Positions 6,090-7,924 of a stretch of DNA of 7,924 nucleotides are shown here, in pieces (the first letter of the stretch is position 1; each line of letters starts with the position of its first letter). Made by a program: the position numbers and the translations under genes. The notes beneath the pieces were generated by a model, which made no database searches, had not been told where the DNA came from, and was given only the letters and a program-made list of their open reading frames with translations. Origin of the DNA: Streptococcaceae bacterium (GTDB lineage Bacteria; Bacillota; Bacilli; Lactobacillales; Streptococcaceae); the NCBI GenBank assembly GCA_031285105.1, contig JAITWV010000158.1, positions 1 to 7,924 of the forward strand, given 5' to 3'.

Positions 6090-6122
6090 GTAGAAGTAAG
6101 AACTTAAAATAAGTAAAAACGA

Positions 6123-7499
6123 TTAAAGTTTCTTCCCATTACTCCGTGTCACTTCTTGCATCCAGTAAAAACTCTTTTTCGGTACGCGTTTCATATCACG
6201 CAAGTCATGATTTGTTCGATTAACATAAACCATGCCATAACGTTTACGCATATCTCCTTGCGAACTTAAAATATCAATCAAGCCCCAACCAAGATAACCA
6301 ATTACATCAACTCCATCATGTTGCACAGCATCTTTCATATTTTGAATATGATTGCGGTGATACTCAATACGATAATCATCTTGAATTTCATTGACCCCGT
6401 CCCACTCTTCTTGTACACCAATGCCATTTTCGATTGGGAACATTGGAATTTGATAACGATTATACATTTTTGTCAAGATGTTTCTAAAACCAAGTGGGTC
6501 AATTTGCCATCCCCAACCTTGCGTTGCTTCAATATGTGGATTTTTGGTAAAACCTTTTTCCATATATTCAACAATACTTGCTCCGTCTTTTAATCCGGTT
6601 GTATCAATTGCTTGTGAGGCATAATATGAAAAGGAAATAAAGTCTGATTTCATCTTTGAAATTTCTTCCATATCGCCATCAAGAATCATATCCATGAAGT
6701 TATTTTCTTTTAAGAATGCCACAACTTCTGGTGAGTAACGTCCGTTCGTGAAGGCTTCTAATAGGTGATGATTCAAAAATTCATCTAGTTTTCTGGCAGC
6801 AAAAACGTCATTTGGTTTTGCGCTCATTGGGTAAACTTCGATATAGGTAGTCATGCCACCGGTTTTACATTCAGGGTAGTTTTCCATCAAATAATTAGAA
6901 AAACGCGCATGTGCGACCATCATATTGTGTCCGATGGTGAAAGATTCTTTGGTGGTCTGTTCGCCTTCAAGATAACCGGCAATTTTAAAGCCAAATGGTG
7001 TACCATAAAGATTTTGCTCGTTAAATGTAATCCAATATTTGACTTTATGAGCAAATCTTTTTAGCATTTCATTGGCATAACGTTCAAAAGCATCTACTAC
7101 TTTCCTAGAAACAAAACCATTATATTTTTGAGCTAAGTGTAACGGCATATCAAAATGATACAAACAAATCATCGGTTCAATGCCACGATTAATTAATTCA
7201 TCTATAAACTTGTCATAAAAAGCAATTCCTTCTTCATTAAATGCACCATCGCCATCAGGACAAACGCGTGACCATGAAATTTGAAATCTATAACAATTCA
7301 TACCCATTTGTTCCATGTAATCAAAATCTTCTTTGTAACGTGTGTAACTATGTGAGCCATCTTTCCAATCTGATGAAAATTCGCTCGCCTCACGGATATC
7401 ATAAACCGATAAACCCTTGCCACCGACATTCCAGGCACCTTCTGTTTGCATACTTGAAACAGAGTTTCCCCATAAGAATCCTTCTTTTAATACTGACAA
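6123..7499 (-). CDS. 6-phospho-beta-glucosidase, glycoside hydrolase family 1
   Basis: This 458-residue cytoplasmic enzyme would hydrolyse phosphorylated beta-glucosides (cellobiose-6-phosphate, or aryl glucosides such as phospho-salicin or arbutin) delivered by a PTS. GH1 landmarks are in order: N-terminal FLWGNSVSSMQTEGAWN (8-24), ISWSRVCPDG (74-83), acid/base Glu161 in TFNEQN, nucleophile Glu357 in PIENG, and the aglycone/phosphate loop near the end. There Ser413, Lys419 and Tyr421 (S-x6-K-x-Y) match the triad that binds the 6-phosphate, so phospho-substrates are favoured over free glucosides. Length is normal for the family. The start is TTG (7499-7497), chosen because AGGAGG stands 8 bases upstream, the frame then begins exactly at the family N-terminus, and the next in-frame ATG (residue 17) would cut the conserved FLWG segment. 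It follows a PTS EIIC gene on the same strand, 67 bp away. Which beta-glucoside it prefers cannot be read from the sequence. Confidence 0.95.
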   Translation of the reverse strand: MSVLKEGFLWGNSVSSMQTEGAWNVGGKGLSVYDIREASEFSSDWKDGSHSYTRYKEDFDYMEQMGMNCYRFQISWSRVCPDGDGAFNEEGIAFYDKFIDELINRGIEPMICLYHFDMPLHLAQKYNGFVSRKVVDAFERYANEMLKRFAHKVKYWITFNEQNLYGTPFGFKIAGYLEGEQTTKESFTIGHNMMVAHARFSNYLMENYPECKTGGMTTYIEVYPMSAKPNDVFAARKLDEFLNHHLLEAFTNGRYSPEVVAFLKENNFMDMILDGDMEEISKMKSDFISFSYYASQAIDTTGLKDGASIVEYMEKGFTKNPHIEATQGWGWQIDPLGFRNILTKMYNRYQIPMFPIENGIGVQEEWDGVNEIQDDYRIEYHRNHIQNMKDAVQHDGVDVIGYLGWGLIDILSSQGDMRKRYGMVYVNRTNHDLRDMKRVPKKSFYWMQEVTRSNGKKL

Positions 7500-7507
7500 T
7501 TTATTTT

Positions 7508-7513
7508 CCTCCT
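7508..7513 (-). promoter_or_regulatory. Ribosome binding site deciding the TTG start of the glucosidase
   Basis: On the - strand a perfect AGGAGG lies 8 bases before TTG at 7499-7497. No ATG or GTG lies in frame at a usable distance, so this site settles the start codon. Confidence 0.85.
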
Positions 7514-7519
7514 ATAACG

Positions 7520-7561
7520 AGAGGTTGGGACATACAAACATATCTGCATGCCCCAACCTCT
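7520..7561. repeat. Intercistronic hairpin with GGTTGGGACA motif
   Basis: Positions 7520-7529 (AGAGGTTGGG) pair with 7552-7561 (CCCAACCTCT), a perfect 10-bp stem. After one mismatch, CAT (7531-7533) can pair with ATG (7548-7550). It sits between the EIIC stop and the glucosidase ribosome site. On the - strand no T run follows (TCGTTATAGG), so it is not a convincing terminator. The GGTTGGGACA end resembles hairpin repeats I recall between genes of many cocci (enterococci, streptococci, staphylococci). It might act in mRNA processing or stability between the two genes, or cause partial termination. Confidence 0.7.
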
Positions 7562-7566
7562 TAATT

Positions 7567-7924
7567 TTATACGTTTTCTACTTGTGCTACTTTTTCTTCG
7601 TCCATTTCCATCATGCGAAGGGCTGTACGCTCAGAAATTTTCATAAATGGTAGGTACAATAACACACCAAATCCGATGATAATCAACTGAACAACAATCG
7701 CTCTCCAGTCACCACCTGTTGCAAGATAAGCAGATAATAATGGTGGTGTCGTCCATGGAATTAAGACAACTGTATGATTCATAAACCCAATGGCTGTTGC
7801 GAAGTAAGCAAAGATTAAACCAAAGGCTGGTAATAAAACAAATGGAATCATCATTGGTAAGTTAAAGACGATTGGATAACCAAAAATAATCGGCTCATTA
7901 ATATTAAATAACCCTGGACCTGCA
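7567..7924 (-). CDS. PTS EIIC component, cellobiose/lactose family, C-terminal 118 residues (partial)
   Basis: The frame runs in from the right edge of the window (first whole codon at 7923) and stops at TAA 7569-7567. It begins AGPGLFNINEPIIFGYPIVFNL. The NINEPIIFG-P stretch is the hallmark of the lactose/cellobiose EIIC family, in the region that binds the sugar. Further hydrophobic helices follow (VLLPAFGLIFAYFATAIGF; AIVVQLIIIGFGVLLYLPF), then a charged tail (ISERTALRMMEMDEEKVAQVENV). The ATG at 7854 lies inside this conserved region and is not the true start. With EIIA and EIIB (not in view) it would import and phosphorylate a beta-glucoside, most likely cellobiose or a related disaccharide. 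The 6-phospho-beta-glucosidase gene directly downstream supports this. Confidence 0.93.
   Translation of the reverse strand, partial: AGPGLFNINEPIIFGYPIVFNLPMMIPFVLLPAFGLIFAYFATAIGFMNHTVVLIPWTTPPLLSAYLATGGDWRAIVVQLIIIGFGVLLYLPFMKISERTALRMMEMDEEKVAQVENV

Noticed and set aside
6318..6593. Open frame of 91 codons on the + strand inside the glucosidase gene
   Set aside because: Antisense to the conserved GH1 C-terminal half; no protein family recognised and no upstream signals.
7241..7653. Open frames on the + strand across the EIIC-glucosidase junction
   Set aside because: They are antisense to two well-conserved genes, rich in His, Cys and Asn as is usual for shadow frames, and lack ribosome sites.

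Overview
The window is AT-rich DNA from a Gram-positive bacterium, most likely a member of the Lactobacillales (Enterococcaceae or Carnobacteriaceae type). This rests on strong GGAGG ribosome sites, a lipoprotein PstS, a long type II NADH dehydrogenase with a DoxX-like membrane tail, RF3, and a cellobiose-type PTS EIIC next to a GH1 6-phospho-beta-glucosidase. The genus cannot be fixed from sequence reading alone.

Layout. Positions 1-952 (+): the end of an ABC ATPase gene, overlapped by one base by its SsuC/TauC-type permease gene, closed by a bidirectional terminator. Positions 977-1882 (-): pstS, coding a phosphate-binding lipoprotein, without pstCAB beside it. It has its own promoter and, upstream of that, three TTTAC(A/C) direct repeats at 10-11 bp steps that look like a PhoP box. 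Positions 2081-4033 (-): a 650-residue NADH dehydrogenase with its own promoter and terminator; a 14-residue Thr/Gly/Ala repeat, present twice, sits in the membrane-tail region. Positions 4034-4341: a divergent regulatory region. Positions 4342-5922 (+): prfC (RF3), followed by a terminator. Positions 6123-7924 (-): the 3' end of a cellobiose-family PTS EIIC gene, a hairpin, then a 6-phospho-beta-glucosidase gene starting at TTG. The last two form an uptake-and-cleavage unit for beta-glucosides: EIIC imports and phosphorylates the sugar with its partner subunits, and the GH1 enzyme splits the phosphorylated disaccharide.

The most unusual signal is non-coding. Between the convergent 3' ends of prfC and the glucosidase gene (5964-6089) lie six copies of the 12-bp dyad TGAGTGCACTCA or one-base variants. 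Their start-to-start steps are 23, 23, 23, 23 and 22 bp. The five spacers are unrelated in sequence, yet none contains a G on the + strand. No standard feature type explains this. It could be an array of binding sites for a dimeric protein or a structured 3' UTR element of the glucosidase transcript. Everything else in the window is ordinary housekeeping, transport and carbohydrate genes.
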